Positions 7,690-17,213 of a stretch of DNA of 43,991 nt are shown piece by piece. Each line of letters begins with the position of its first letter. Positions within the stretch are counted from its first letter, which is position 1. Under the pieces are notes generated by a model that saw only the letters and a list, made by a program, of their open reading frames with translations, did not search any database and was not told the DNA's origin. This stretch comes from Xylophilus ampelinus. GTDB lineage: Bacteria; Pseudomonadota; Gammaproteobacteria; Burkholderiales; Burkholderiaceae_C. The position numbers and the translations under genes were made by a program. The DNA lies in assembly GCF_901875635.1 (NCBI RefSeq), contig NZ_CABFMN010000111.1, positions 1 to 43,991 on the forward strand, in the 5' to 3' direction.

Positions 7690-9573
7690 ATGGACCCGCG
7701 GCTGCTCACGCTCTACGAACAGGAACTGCGCTACTTCCGCGAGAGCACGGGCGAGTTCGCACGCGCCTTTCCCAAGATCGCCGCCCGACTCGGCGTGGAC
7801 GGGCAGGAGGTCGCCGATCCGTATGTGGAACGTCTCATCGAGGCGACGGCCTTCCTCGCGGCGCGCGTGCACCTCAAGGTCGATGCCGAGTACCCGCGCT
7901 TCACCGGCCACCTGCTCGACATCGTCTACCCGCACTTCCTCGCGCCCACGCCGGCGTGCGGCGTGTGCGCCTTCCAGCCCGAACTGGGCGACGCCGTGCT
8001 CGCCACCGGCCCCACGCTGCCGCGCGGCAGCGCCCTGCGTGCGCGCCAGGCCGTGGGCCAGAACACGCACTGCGAATTCCGCACCGCGCACGACCTGCGC
8101 GTGTGGCCGGTCGAGGTCACGCGCGCCCAGTACTTCACCTATGCCGCCGACCTGCCGCTGGCGCAGCACCCGCGTGCCCGCGACATCCGCGGCGGCCTGC
8201 GCATCGGGCTGAAGGCCACGGCCGGCCTGAACTTCGACCAGATCGCGCTGGACGCGCTCACGCTGTATTTCGGCGGCGCCGACGACGTGGCCTGGCAGCT
8301 GCACGAATGCGCGCTGGCGCAGCCCATCGGCGTGCTGGTGCGCCGCGCCACGGCCACCGGCCCGGTCACCACGCTGCCCGGCAGCGCGATCGCCGAGGTC
8401 GGCTTCGGCGACGACGAGGCCCTGTTGCCGGTCACGGCCACCGGCTTCTCGGGCTTTCGCCTGGTGCAGGAGTACTTCGCCTTTCCCGAGCGCTTCCGCT
8501 TCGCCCGCATCGAGGGGCTGCGCGCCGCGCTGGCGGCCTGCGGCGGCGACGAGGTCGAGCTGGTGCTGCTGTTCTCGCGCGGCGATGCGGTGCTGGAGAA
8601 GCTGGTCAGCGCCGACAACGTGCAGCTGCACTGCGTGCCGGTCGTCAACCTCTTTCCCAAGCGGCTCGACCGCGTGAGCGTGACCGAGGGCGTGAGCCAG
8701 TTCCACCTGCTTGCCGATCGCACGCGGCCGCAGGACTTCGAGGTGCACTCGCTCACCGAGGTGGTCGGGCATGCGGCGGCAGTCGCGGGCGGCGAGGGTG
8801 CGCGCGAGCAGCTGTTCCTCCCCTTCTACGCCGCCTTCCACGGCAGCCGCGACGCGCATCCGGCCTACTACACGGTGACACGCGAGCCGCGCGTGATGTC
8901 GGCGCGCCAGCGCGGCGAGGGGCACCGCAGCAGCCACATCGGCTCGGAGCTGTACCTGCAGGTGGTCGACCCTCAGCAGGCGCCCTTCTCGGGCGCGCTG
9001 CGCCAGCTCGCCGTCACCGGGCTGGTGACCAACCGCGACCTCGCGCTGCTGCTGCCGGTCGGGCGCGAGAACGACTTCGACTGCGTCGACGCCTTCCCGG
9101 TGCAGAGCGTGCGCATGGTGCGCGGCCCGTCGCGGCCGGTGTCGCCGGTGGTGCAGCAGGGGCTGGGCTGGAAGGTGGTCGACCACCTCGCGCTCAACTA
9201 CCTGTCGCTGGCCGACAGCTCGCCCGCCGAAGGCGCCGCGGCCCTGCGCGAGATGCTCATGCTCTATGCCGTGCACGCCGACGAGGCGCGCCAGGGCCAG
9301 GTGCGCGGCCTGCTGTCGGTGCGCTGCAAGCCGCTGGTGCGGCGCCTGCCGCTGCCCGGGCCCATCGCCTTCGGGCGCGGGCTGGAGGTCACGCTGGAGG
9401 TCGATCCGCCCGCCTTCCACGGGCACAGCGCCTTTCTCTTCGGCGCCGTGATGTCGCGCTGGCTCACGCGCCATGTCGAGGTGAACCACTTCGTCGAGAC
9501 CGTGCTGCGCGGCGCCGGCAAGGGCGAATGGATGCGATGGAGGCCGCAGTGCGGGACCCGGCCGATCCTGTGA
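7690..9573 (+). CDS. tssF: T6SS baseplate protein TssF
   Basis: A 627-residue protein of the TssF (VasA/ImpG) family, a wedge component that with TssG and TssE assembles around the VgrG hub. The N-terminus MDPRLLTLYEQELRYFRES is diagnostic, followed by GEFARAFPKIAARLG, DPYVERLIEATAFLAARV and PRFTGHLLDIVYPHFL. The C-terminal half has GLGWKVVDHLALNYLSL and the GRGLEVTLEVD segment, with FLFGAVMSRWLTRHVEVNHF near the end. The ATG at 7690 is preceded by GAGAGGTTGAG. The 3' end overlaps tssG by 46 bp. Length is normal. Confidence 0.96.
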   Translation: MDPRLLTLYEQELRYFRESTGEFARAFPKIAARLGVDGQEVADPYVERLIEATAFLAARVHLKVDAEYPRFTGHLLDIVYPHFLAPTPACGVCAFQPELGDAVLATGPTLPRGSALRARQAVGQNTHCEFRTAHDLRVWPVEVTRAQYFTYAADLPLAQHPRARDIRGGLRIGLKATAGLNFDQIALDALTLYFGGADDVAWQLHECALAQPIGVLVRRATATGPVTTLPGSAIAEVGFGDDEALLPVTATGFSGFRLVQEYFAFPERFRFARIEGLRAALAACGGDEVELVLLFSRGDAVLEKLVSADNVQLHCVPVVNLFPKRLDRVSVTEGVSQFHLLADRTRPQDFEVHSLTEVVGHAAAVAGGEGAREQLFLPFYAAFHGSRDAHPAYYTVTREPRVMSARQRGEGHRSSHIGSELYLQVVDPQQAPFSGALRQLAVTGLVTNRDLALLLPVGRENDFDCVDAFPVQSVRMVRGPSRPVSPVVQQGLGWKVVDHLALNYLSLADSSPAEGAAALREMLMLYAVHADEARQGQVRGLLSVRCKPLVRRLPLPGPIAFGRGLEVTLEVDPPAFHGHSAFLFGAVMSRWLTRHVEVNHFVETVLRGAGKGEWMRWRPQCGTRPIL

Positions 9574-10652
9574 ACGCGCCCGGCGGCGCGGCCGTGGAGC
9601 CCACGTCGCCTTCGGCAGGCACGCCTGCGAGCTGGCTGGCCGCGCGGGCCGACCGCGCCTGGGCCTACGACTACTTCGCCACGCTGCGGCGGCTCGAATG
9701 CATGGACCCGCGGGCGCCGCGCTGGGGCCAGGCCCTGCGGCCCTCCGCCGAGGCCGTCCGCGTGGGGCAGGAGCCCTCGCTGTCCTTCGCGCCGGCGCCC
9801 TTCAGCCGCTTCGAGCCCGCCACGGCCGATGCGCCGCCGCGCCTGCGCCAGCACTTCTTCGGCTATGTCGGTCCCAACGGGCCGTTGCCCGTGCACCTGT
9901 CGGACTTCATCCGCGAGCGCGCGCTCAACCATGGCGACCCGACCTGGCTCGCCTTCCTCGACACCTTCTCGCACCGCTTCGCGCTGCAGATCTACCGCGC
10001 CTGGGCCAAGGCCCGGCCGGTGACCGGGCTGGACCGCCCGCAGGAAGACCCCTTCCGGCGCCATGTCGGCGCCTTCGTGGGCATCGGTGGCCCGGCGCGG
10101 CAGGCGCGCGACGAGGTGCACGACGACGCGCGGTTGCATTTCTCCGGCTGGCTCGCGCGCCGGGTGCACAACGTCGAGGGCGTGGAGTCGGTGGTGTCGG
10201 CGTACTTCGGCGTGCCCGCGCGGCTGGAGCGCTGGGTCGGCCACTGGATGCGCCTGCCGGGCGACGAGCTCACGCGGCTGGGCGCCAGCAACGCCAACGA
10301 CGCATCGCGCACGCTGGGGCTGGGCGCGGTCATGGGCCGCCAGGTCTGGGACCGCCAGCACAAGGTGCGGCTGCACCTGGGCCCCTTGTCGCTCGAGCAG
10401 TACCGGCGCTTCCTGCCCATCGGCTCGGCGCGGCCGGTGCTCGCGCGCTGGATGCTGCAACTGCTGGGCGATGAACTGGAATGGGACGCGCAGCTCGCGC
10501 TGCGCAAGGAGGAGGTGCCGCCCACCCGCCTCGGCACGCAGGCCGGCAACGGCCCGCGGCTGGGGTGGGTGTCGTGGCTCGGCGAACGGCCGCGTGCACG
10601 CGATGCGGCCGACGTGCGCATCGCCGGCATCGTGGCGGGAGGCGTGCCGTGA
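9528..10652 (+). CDS. tssG: T6SS baseplate protein TssG
   Basis: A 374-residue protein of the TssG (VasB/ImpH) family, partner of TssF in the baseplate wedge. Diagnostic parts: AWAYDYFATLRRLE near residue 45, then HFFGYVGPNGPLPVHLSDFI, DTFSHRFALQIYRAW and, near the C-terminus, LGAVMGRQVWDRQHKVRL followed by LSLEQYRRFLP. ATG 9528 is taken as the start (MDAMEAAV), with ATG 9537 as an alternative; both lie inside the tssF end. The stop shares GTGA with the GTG start of the next gene, so tssF, tssG and the TPR-methyltransferase are translationally coupled. Confidence 0.94.
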   Translation: MDAMEAAVRDPADPVNAPGGAAVEPTSPSAGTPASWLAARADRAWAYDYFATLRRLECMDPRAPRWGQALRPSAEAVRVGQEPSLSFAPAPFSRFEPATADAPPRLRQHFFGYVGPNGPLPVHLSDFIRERALNHGDPTWLAFLDTFSHRFALQIYRAWAKARPVTGLDRPQEDPFRRHVGAFVGIGGPARQARDEVHDDARLHFSGWLARRVHNVEGVESVVSAYFGVPARLERWVGHWMRLPGDELTRLGASNANDASRTLGLGAVMGRQVWDRQHKVRLHLGPLSLEQYRRFLPIGSARPVLARWMLQLLGDELEWDAQLALRKEEVPPTRLGTQAGNGPRLGWVSWLGERPRARDAADVRIAGIVAGGVP

Positions 10653-11986
10653 ACGCCGTCGCCACCACGGCCCGTGCGCCCGCCACGCTGGCCCAGGCCA
10701 TCGACTGGCTGCGCGCCGGCCGCCTGGACGATGCCGACGCGGCGCTGGACGCCCTGTCTCGCCGTCAGCCGGCGGATGCGGACGTGCTGCACTTCCGCGG
10801 CGTGCTGCGCCATCGCCAGGGCCGCACCGACGAAGGCATCGGCCTGGTGCGCCGTTCGCTGTCGCTGCGGCCGCGCAATGGCGCGGCCTGGAACAACCTG
10901 GGCAACCTGCTGGTCGAGGTCGGCCAGGCCGACGAGGCCGCGGCGAGCTACCGCCAGGGGCTCGCACATGCGGCCAACGCCGGCCAGGCCGCCAACGGGT
11001 GGGCGAACCTGGCGGCGCTGCTGCGCAAGCTGGGCCGGCCCGAGGAGGCCGTGCAGGCCTGTCGCAGCGCGCTGGCGCTGCAGCCCGCGCACGGGCCGGG
11101 CTGGTACATCCTCTCGCGCCTGCTGGCCGACCAGGGCGAGGTGGCCGAGGCCGTGCAGGCCTACAGCCGCGCCATCGCGCTGCTGCCGCAGGAGGCGTCA
11201 GGGCGCGCGCAGGTGTTGCGCGCCCTCATGGTGATCGGCGAGCGCGAACGCGCGGCCGGCCTGCTGCGCGAATGGCTGGCCGAATCGCCTGAAGACCCTG
11301 TGGCGCAGCATCTGCTGGCCGCCTGCGAGGGGCGCGCGCCCGAGCGTGCGAGCGACGCGTACGTCTCGCGCGTCTTCGATGCGTACGCAGAAAGCTTCGA
11401 CGCCAGCCTGCAGCGCCTGAACTACCAGGCGCCTGCACTGGTGGCCCGCGCGGTGCACGACGCGCTCGGCGCGCCGGCCCGCGTGCTGGACGTGGCCGAC
11501 GTGGGCTGCGGCACCGGCCTCATGGCGCCGCTGCTGGCGCCCTGGGCGCAGCTGCTTGCGGGCTGCGACCTGTCGGCCGGGATGCTGCGCCAGGCCAAAC
11601 GGCGCGGCGGCTACGACCGCCTGCACCAGGCCGAGCTGGTGCATTACCTGGCCACTCAGCCGGCGGCCTTCGACCTGGTGGTGTCGGCCGACACGCTGTG
11701 CTATTTCGGCGACCTGCACGCCGCGGCGCGCGCCGCCGCGCAGGCGCTGCGCCCCGGCGGCTGGCTGGTCTTCACCGTCGAGGCGCTCGAGCAGGACGAG
11801 GCACCCTTTCGCCTCGAGCTGAGTGGCCGCTACACCCATTCCGACGGCCACGTGCGCGCGGCGCTGGCGGCCGCCGGCTTCGCGTCGCCGCGTCTGCAGG
11901 CCGTGGTGCCGCGCGAAGAGGCCGGGCGCGAGGTCCGCGGCTGGCTCGCGGCGGCACAGCGTCCCCTTTCCAGCGGCGCGGCTTGA
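10649..11986 (+). CDS. TPR-repeat protein fused to a class I methyltransferase
   Basis: A 445-residue protein in two parts. Residues about 15-225 are tetratricopeptide repeats (ADVLHFRGVLRHRQGRTDEG, then AAWNNLGNLLVEVGQADEAA and GWYILSRLLADQGEVAEAVQ). Residues about 240-435 form a Rossmann methyltransferase with the SAM-binding motif DVADVGCGTGLMAPLLAPW, an acidic CDLSAGML after strand 2, and FDLVVSADTLCYFGDL. The motif normally reads VLDLGCGTG; here VLDVADVGCGTG carries three extra residues. The GTG start overlaps the tssG stop by 4 bp and clpV starts 41 bp downstream, so it is expressed with the baseplate genes. The substrate is unknown; modification of a T6SS protein bound through the TPRs is possible. 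It is not one of the 13 core T6SS proteins. Confidence 0.85.
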   Translation: MNAVATTARAPATLAQAIDWLRAGRLDDADAALDALSRRQPADADVLHFRGVLRHRQGRTDEGIGLVRRSLSLRPRNGAAWNNLGNLLVEVGQADEAAASYRQGLAHAANAGQAANGWANLAALLRKLGRPEEAVQACRSALALQPAHGPGWYILSRLLADQGEVAEAVQAYSRAIALLPQEASGRAQVLRALMVIGERERAAGLLREWLAESPEDPVAQHLLAACEGRAPERASDAYVSRVFDAYAESFDASLQRLNYQAPALVARAVHDALGAPARVLDVADVGCGTGLMAPLLAPWAQLLAGCDLSAGMLRQAKRRGGYDRLHQAELVHYLATQPAAFDLVVSADTLCYFGDLHAAARAAAQALRPGGWLVFTVEALEQDEAPFRLELSGRYTHSDGHVRAALAAAGFASPRLQAVVPREEAGREVRGWLAAAQRPLSSGAA

Positions 11987-12027
11987 AATGCCGTGCCCTT
12001 CGTTCGTCCTTCTGTCTGGAGATTCCG

Positions 12028-14811
12028 ATGAGTGAGATCAGCCGCACCGCCCTTTTCGGCAAGCTCAACCCGCTGGCCTACAAGGCCATCGAGGGCGCGA
12101 CCGTCTTCTGCAAGATGCGCGGCAACCCGTACGTCGAGCTCGAGCACTGGTTCGCGCAGCTGCTGCAGAACCAGGAGTCGGACCTGCACCGCATCGTGCA
12201 GCACTACGGGCTCGACATCTCGGTGCTGGCCAAGGACATGACGGCCGCGCTGGACCGCCTGCCGCGCGGTGCCACGGCGATCAGCGACTTCTCGCCGCAC
12301 ATCGAGAACGCCATCGAGCGCGCCTGGACCTACGCCACGCTGCAGTTCGGCGAGGCGCAGGTGCGCACCGGCTACCTCGTGTTCGGCATGCTCAAGTCGC
12401 CCAGCCTGCGCAATCCGCTGCTGGGGTTGTCCAAGCTGTTCGAGAAAGTGAAGGTCGAGGATCTGGGCGACAACTTCGCGAAGATCTGCGACGCCTCGGC
12501 CGAGTCGAAGATGCGTGCGCAGGACGGCACCGGGATGGGCAGCGGTGATGTGGGCGATGAAACGGGCGCGATGGCCCCGGCGGCGATGGGCAAGGGCGAT
12601 GCGCTCAAGAAGTTCGCCGTCGACCTCACCGAGAAGGCGAAGAAGGGCGAGATGGACCCGGTCACGGGCCGCGATGAGGAGATTCGCCAGATCGTCGACA
12701 TCCTCATGCGTCGGCGCCAGAACAACCCGCTGCTCACCGGCGAGGCGGGCGTCGGCAAGACGGCGGTGGTCGAAGGCTTCGCGCAGCGCCTGGCGCGCGG
12801 CGACGTGCCGCCGCAACTCAAGGACGTGAAGCTGCTCACGCTGGACATCGGCCTGCTGCAGGCCGGCGCCAGCATGAAGGGCGAGTTCGAGCAGCGCCTG
12901 CGCCAGGTGATCGACGAGGTGCAGTCCTCGCCCACGCCCATCATCCTGTTTATCGACGAGATCCACACGCTGGTGGGCGCAGGCGGCGCGGCCGGCACGG
13001 GCGACGCGGCCAACCTGCTCAAGCCGGCGCTCGCGCGCGGGAACCTGCGCACCATCGGCGCCACCACCTGGGCCGAGTACAAGAAGTACATCGAGAAGGA
13101 CCCCGCGCTGACCCGGCGCTTCCAGGTCGTGCAGGTGCCCGAGCCCGACGAGCAGAAAGCCATCCTCATGCTGCGCGGCGTGGCCAGCGTGCTGGAGAAG
13201 CACCACCGCGTGCAACTGCTGGACGAAGCCATCGAGGCGGCCGTCAAGCTCAGCCACCGCTACATCCCCGCGCGCCAGTTGCCCGACAAGGCGGTGAGCT
13301 TGCTCGACACCGCGTGTGCGCGCGTGGCCGTGAGCCAGCACGCGACGCCTCCCGAGGTGGAGGACTGCACGCGCCGCATCGAGGCGCTGACGGTGGAGCA
13401 GGAGATCATCGGCCGCGAAGAGGCGATCGGCATCGACGTCACCAAGCGCGCGGCGCAGGTCACCGCGATGCTGGCCGAGTCGAAGGCCGAGCTGGAGAAG
13501 CTCAACGCGCGCTGGCAGGAGGAGAAGGGCCTCGTGGATCGCCTGCTGGAGTTGCGCGGCCGGCTGCGCGCCGGCAACAAGCCGGTGGACGAAGCTTCCT
13601 CGCTCCCTCCCCCCCTGGTGGAGGGCGGGGGTGGGGGCAGCAGCGCATCCACGAGTGCGGCCGACGCGAAGGCTGTCGAGCCCCTACCCCAACCCTCCCC
13701 CAGCGGGGGAGGGAGCGAAGACCGCGCCGCCTTGCTGGCCGAACTGCACGAGCTGCAGGCCAGGATCCATGCCGTGCAGGGCGAATCGCCGCTCATCCTC
13801 CCCTCGGTCGACGAGCAGGCCGTCGCCTCGGTGGTCGCCGACTGGACGGGCATTCCCGTCGGCCGCATGGTGAAGAACGAGGTCGAGGCCGTGCTCAAGC
13901 TGGCCGACACGCTGAACCAGCGCGTCATCGGCCAGAAGCACGGCCTGGAGATGATCGCGCGGCGCATCCAGACCTCGCGGGCGCGGCTGGACAACCCGCA
14001 GAAGCCCATCGGCGTGTTCATGCTCTGCGGCACCTCCGGCGTCGGCAAGACCGAGACCGCGCTCGCGCTGGCCGAGGCCCTGTATGGCGGCGAGCAGAAC
14101 ATCATCACCATCAACATGAGCGAGTTCCAGGAGGCGCACACCGTCTCCACGCTCAAGGGCGCGCCGCCCGGCTACGTGGGCTACGGCGAGGGCGGCATCC
14201 TGACCGAAGCGGTGCGGCGCCGGCCCTACAGCGTGGTGTTGCTCGACGAGGTGGAGAAGGCCCACCCCGACGTGCACGAGATCTTCTTCCAGGTCTTCGA
14301 CAAGGGCTGGATGGAAGACGGCGAGGGCCGGATGATCGACTTCAAGAACACGATCATCCTGCTGACCACCAACGCCGGCAGCGAGCTGGTGATGAGCATG
14401 TGCCGCGACCCGGAGCTGCTGCCCGACCCGAATGCGCTGGCCGATGCGCTGAAGGCGCCGCTGATGAAGGTGTTCCCGCCCGCGCTGCTGGGCCGCATCG
14501 TCACCATCCCCTACTACCCGCTGTCGCCCGACATGATGAAGAAGATCGTGCGGCTGCAGTTGGGCCGCATCAAGAAGCGCGTCGAGGCCAACCACGGCGT
14601 GCCCTTCGAGTACAGCGACGCGGTGGTCGACCAGGTCGTGGCGCGTTGCCAGGACCCGGAATCGGGCGGCCGCGTCATCGACGCCATCCTCACCAACACC
14701 GTGCTGCCGACCATCTCGGTCGAGTACCTGCAGCGCCTGGCCACCGGCGGGGAAATCCGCAAGGTGGCGCTGGACGTGAAGGACAGCGACTTCACCTACG
14801 CCTTCGACTGA
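12028..14811 (+). CDS. tssH: T6SS sheath-disassembly ATPase ClpV (TssH)
   Basis: A 927-residue AAA+ disaggregase that extracts TssC from contracted sheaths and recycles them. An N-terminal ClpN-like domain (about 1-160) precedes two ATPase modules. D1 has GEAGVGKTAVVEG (about 238) and ILFIDEIHTLVGAGG (about 306); D2 has GTSGVGKTETALALAEAL (about 668) and VVLLDEVEKAHPDVHE (about 736). The ATG at 12028 follows a CTGGAGA ribosome site and begins MSEISRTALFGKLNPLAYK, typical for ClpV. Oddity: residues about 525-564 (Gly/Ser/Pro-rich, PPPLVEGGGGGSS) are encoded by an inserted pair of palindromic repeats between the coiled-coil middle domain and D2. The frame is kept and all ATPase motifs are intact, so the enzyme is probably functional. 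Confidence 0.97.
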   Translation: MSEISRTALFGKLNPLAYKAIEGATVFCKMRGNPYVELEHWFAQLLQNQESDLHRIVQHYGLDISVLAKDMTAALDRLPRGATAISDFSPHIENAIERAWTYATLQFGEAQVRTGYLVFGMLKSPSLRNPLLGLSKLFEKVKVEDLGDNFAKICDASAESKMRAQDGTGMGSGDVGDETGAMAPAAMGKGDALKKFAVDLTEKAKKGEMDPVTGRDEEIRQIVDILMRRRQNNPLLTGEAGVGKTAVVEGFAQRLARGDVPPQLKDVKLLTLDIGLLQAGASMKGEFEQRLRQVIDEVQSSPTPIILFIDEIHTLVGAGGAAGTGDAANLLKPALARGNLRTIGATTWAEYKKYIEKDPALTRRFQVVQVPEPDEQKAILMLRGVASVLEKHHRVQLLDEAIEAAVKLSHRYIPARQLPDKAVSLLDTACARVAVSQHATPPEVEDCTRRIEALTVEQEIIGREEAIGIDVTKRAAQVTAMLAESKAELEKLNARWQEEKGLVDRLLELRGRLRAGNKPVDEASSLPPPLVEGGGGGSSASTSAADAKAVEPLPQPSPSGGGSEDRAALLAELHELQARIHAVQGESPLILPSVDEQAVASVVADWTGIPVGRMVKNEVEAVLKLADTLNQRVIGQKHGLEMIARRIQTSRARLDNPQKPIGVFMLCGTSGVGKTETALALAEALYGGEQNIITINMSEFQEAHTVSTLKGAPPGYVGYGEGGILTEAVRRRPYSVVLLDEVEKAHPDVHEIFFQVFDKGWMEDGEGRMIDFKNTIILLTTNAGSELVMSMCRDPELLPDPNALADALKAPLMKVFPPALLGRIVTIPYYPLSPDMMKKIVRLQLGRIKKRVEANHGVPFEYSDAVVDQVVARCQDPESGGRVIDAILTNTVLPTISVEYLQRLATGGEIRKVALDVKDSDFTYAFD
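13601..13717. repeat. 117-bp palindromic repeat pair inserted in frame in clpV
   Basis: The ends are inverted copies: CGCTCCCTCCCCC at the left and GGGGGAGGGAGCG at the right. Just inside, GAGGGCGGGGGTGGGGG at the left pairs imperfectly with CCCCTACCCCAACCCTC at the right. The total is 117 bp, exactly 39 codons, so the clpV frame survives. The layout of two REP-like hairpins facing each other resembles intergenic REP/BIME elements of proteobacteria, here inside a coding sequence. Confidence 0.85.
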
Positions 14812-14836
14812 ACAGCCGACCGGAGACCTCCGCACC

Positions 14837-17206
14837 ATGGCCCAGGACGTGTACCGCATCGACACCGAGTCACCCGCCGGCAAGGACCTCATGTTCTGGA
14901 CGCTGGTCGGCCAGGAAGCCATGAGCCAGCCCTCGGTCTACGAGCTGCGCGTGCTGTCGAAGAACGACGCCGTCGCCGCGAAGGACATCCTGGGCCATGC
15001 CTTCGACGTGGTGTTCCGCTTCCACGACGCGTCCGATGCCCCGCACGAGCGCCATTGCCGCGGGCATGCCGTGCGCTTCGCGCGCCGCGGTGCGCGCGGG
15101 CGCTACTTCGAGTACGTGATCGAGCTGCGCTCCTGGTTCTGGCTGCTGGAGAAGCGCCAGAACGCGCGCATCTTCCAGGGCCAGGACGTGCTGGAGGTGA
15201 TGGACGCCGTCGTGCACGACAGTCCCATCCGCAAGCTGTGGAACGTCAACAAGGACGGCATCGTCGGCAAGCCCGACAAGCGCCCGTACTGCGTGCAGTT
15301 CGAGGAGAGCGACTTCCGCTTCGTCTCGCGGCTGCTCGAGGAGGAGGGCATCTACTACTGGTTCGATGCGCACGACAAGCCGGGCACGATGTACCTGTCG
15401 AACGCCAGCGACGTCGCGCACCAGCCGCTGCCCGTGGCGGGGGAGCTCAAGGACGTGCAGGCCCACCAGACCGAAGCCCGCTTCAACGAACTGAGGCACT
15501 GGTCCAGCGGCATGCGCTACGGGTCGGGCCGGCATGCGTCGCGCGACAGCGACTTCAAGGCCATCCGCAAGAAGCTGCCGGGCAGCAGCGCCGACGCGGC
15601 GGAGCACGAACTGTCGGACCTGGAGGTGTTCGAGTTCCCTGGCGGCCACCTGCGCGAGGCGGACGGCGACAAGCGCTCCCGCATCCGCATGGAAGCGCTC
15701 GCGGCGCGGCGGCGCCTCTACTGGGCCGTCACGCCCTGGCCCGATGTGGCCGTGGGCCGCCGCACGCGCATGCACTCGTCGTACACGGCCGACGACTTCA
15801 ACGACGAGCACCTCATCGTCAGCTGCCTCATGGTCGCCACCCACCCGGGCTACGAGGGAGTGGACACCTCGGCCGCGGCCAACCTGGAAAGCGTGGTGCT
15901 CGAGATGCTGTCGCAGGACCGGGTGAACGAGGAACACCGCGACGAATTGCTGGCGATGGTGAAGGGCTTCGACGAGTTCACGCGCCCGCAGTGGGGCATG
16001 CACGAGTTCCTGATCACCAGCGTGCCGCTGAAGGTGCCCTACCGGCCGCCGCGCCTGACCCCGCGCGTGCGCATGCCGGGGCCGCAGTCCGCGATCGTCG
16101 TGGGCGCCGAGGGCAAGGAGATCGAAGCCGACGAGTTCGGCCGCGTCAAGGTGCACTTCCACTGGGACCGCTACGACGAGAGCAACGAGAAGTCCACCTG
16201 CTGGGTGCGCGTGTCGCAGCCCTGGGCCGGCAAGGGCTGGGGCGGCTACTTCATCCCGCGCATCGGCCAGGAGGTGATCGTCGACTTCCTCAACGGCGAC
16301 CCGGACCGGCCGATCATCATGGGCCGCGTGTACAACGACGACCAGCCGATCCCGTTCAAGAAGCACGAGCAGAGCGGCTTTCGCACCCGCTCCACGCCCA
16401 AGGGCTCGGCCGCCAACTTCAACGAGTTCCGCTTCGACGACACCAAGGGCAGCGAGCAGGTGTTCCTGCATGCCGAGAAGAACCAGGACATCGAGGTCGA
16501 GAACGACGAGACCCACTGGGTCGGCCATGATCGCAAGAAGACCGTCGACCACGACGAGACGGTGCACGTCAAGCACGACCGCACCGAGACAGTCGACAAC
16601 AACGAGAAAATCACCATCGGCGTGAATCGCACGGAGTCGGTCGGCGCCAACGAAGACATCACCATCGGTGCGAACCGGACCGAATCGGTCGGCGTGAACG
16701 AGAGCATCACCATCGGTGCCAACCGCACCGAGACGGTGGGCGCCAGCGAGAGCCTCACCGTCGGTGCCAGCCGCACCGACACCGTGGGCGCCAGCGTGAC
16801 GCAGACCATCGGCGCTTCGCTCACCCAGACCGTGGGCGCGGCGGTGACGCAAACGATCGGTGCTGGACTGACCGTCACGACGGGAGGGCCGGTGACCTTC
16901 CTGGCTGCCGGGGGCTTCAATGTCATCGCGCCCGGCGGCACGAACATCGTCGACTTCCAACTGGGGCAGATCGGCGGACAGAACCAGATCGGCTACGGCT
17001 TCCAGTTCAACTTCTCGGGTATCAACCTGGAGGCCAACATCGTCAAGGGCGAGACGACCGCGTGCACCAACGCCGCCATCGGCGTGAAGACCGAGTTCCT
17101 GGGCGTCGACACGCGCGCCGCCTCGGCCGTGCAGCAGGCCGCGGCGCTGGAGGCGCTGAGCCACGCCACCGGCATCGAGATGGATGCACTGAAGATATTC
17201 CTGTGA
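14837..17206 (+). CDS. vgrG: T6SS spike protein VgrG (TssI)
   Basis: A 789-residue trimeric spike protein. The N-terminal gp27-like region (about 1-380) holds GHAFDVVFRFHD, YFEYVIELRSWFWLLEKRQN and FEESDFRFVSRLLEEEGIYY. A gp5-type OB-fold follows (about 425-505: EFGRVKVHFHWDRYDE, CWVRVSQPWAGKGWG, FIPRIGQEVIVDFLNGDPDR). The C-terminal needle (about 545-690) is built of short repeats with the alternation NRTESVG / ITIGA seen at least eight times. A tail of about 90 residues (LGQIGGQNQIGYGFQFNF onward) shows no toxin motif I recognise, so this VgrG probably carries separate cargo. CCGGAGACC precedes the ATG. It heads a run of DUF2169, pentapeptide, DUF3540 and DUF4150 genes, a combination seen at other vgrG loci and tied to effector loading. 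Confidence 0.96.
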   Translation: MAQDVYRIDTESPAGKDLMFWTLVGQEAMSQPSVYELRVLSKNDAVAAKDILGHAFDVVFRFHDASDAPHERHCRGHAVRFARRGARGRYFEYVIELRSWFWLLEKRQNARIFQGQDVLEVMDAVVHDSPIRKLWNVNKDGIVGKPDKRPYCVQFEESDFRFVSRLLEEEGIYYWFDAHDKPGTMYLSNASDVAHQPLPVAGELKDVQAHQTEARFNELRHWSSGMRYGSGRHASRDSDFKAIRKKLPGSSADAAEHELSDLEVFEFPGGHLREADGDKRSRIRMEALAARRRLYWAVTPWPDVAVGRRTRMHSSYTADDFNDEHLIVSCLMVATHPGYEGVDTSAAANLESVVLEMLSQDRVNEEHRDELLAMVKGFDEFTRPQWGMHEFLITSVPLKVPYRPPRLTPRVRMPGPQSAIVVGAEGKEIEADEFGRVKVHFHWDRYDESNEKSTCWVRVSQPWAGKGWGGYFIPRIGQEVIVDFLNGDPDRPIIMGRVYNDDQPIPFKKHEQSGFRTRSTPKGSAANFNEFRFDDTKGSEQVFLHAEKNQDIEVENDETHWVGHDRKKTVDHDETVHVKHDRTETVDNNEKITIGVNRTESVGANEDITIGANRTESVGVNESITIGANRTETVGASESLTVGASRTDTVGASVTQTIGASLTQTVGAAVTQTIGAGLTVTTGGPVTFLAAGGFNVIAPGGTNIVDFQLGQIGGQNQIGYGFQFNFSGINLEANIVKGETTACTNAAIGVKTEFLGVDTRAASAVQQAAALEALSHATGIEMDALKIFL

Positions 17207-17213
17207 GCCTGGC

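Noticed and set aside
16470..16900. Regular short repeats suggesting a CRISPR-like array
   Set aside because: They are the codons of the VgrG needle repeats (NRTESVG/ITIGA), in frame and degenerate, without spacers.
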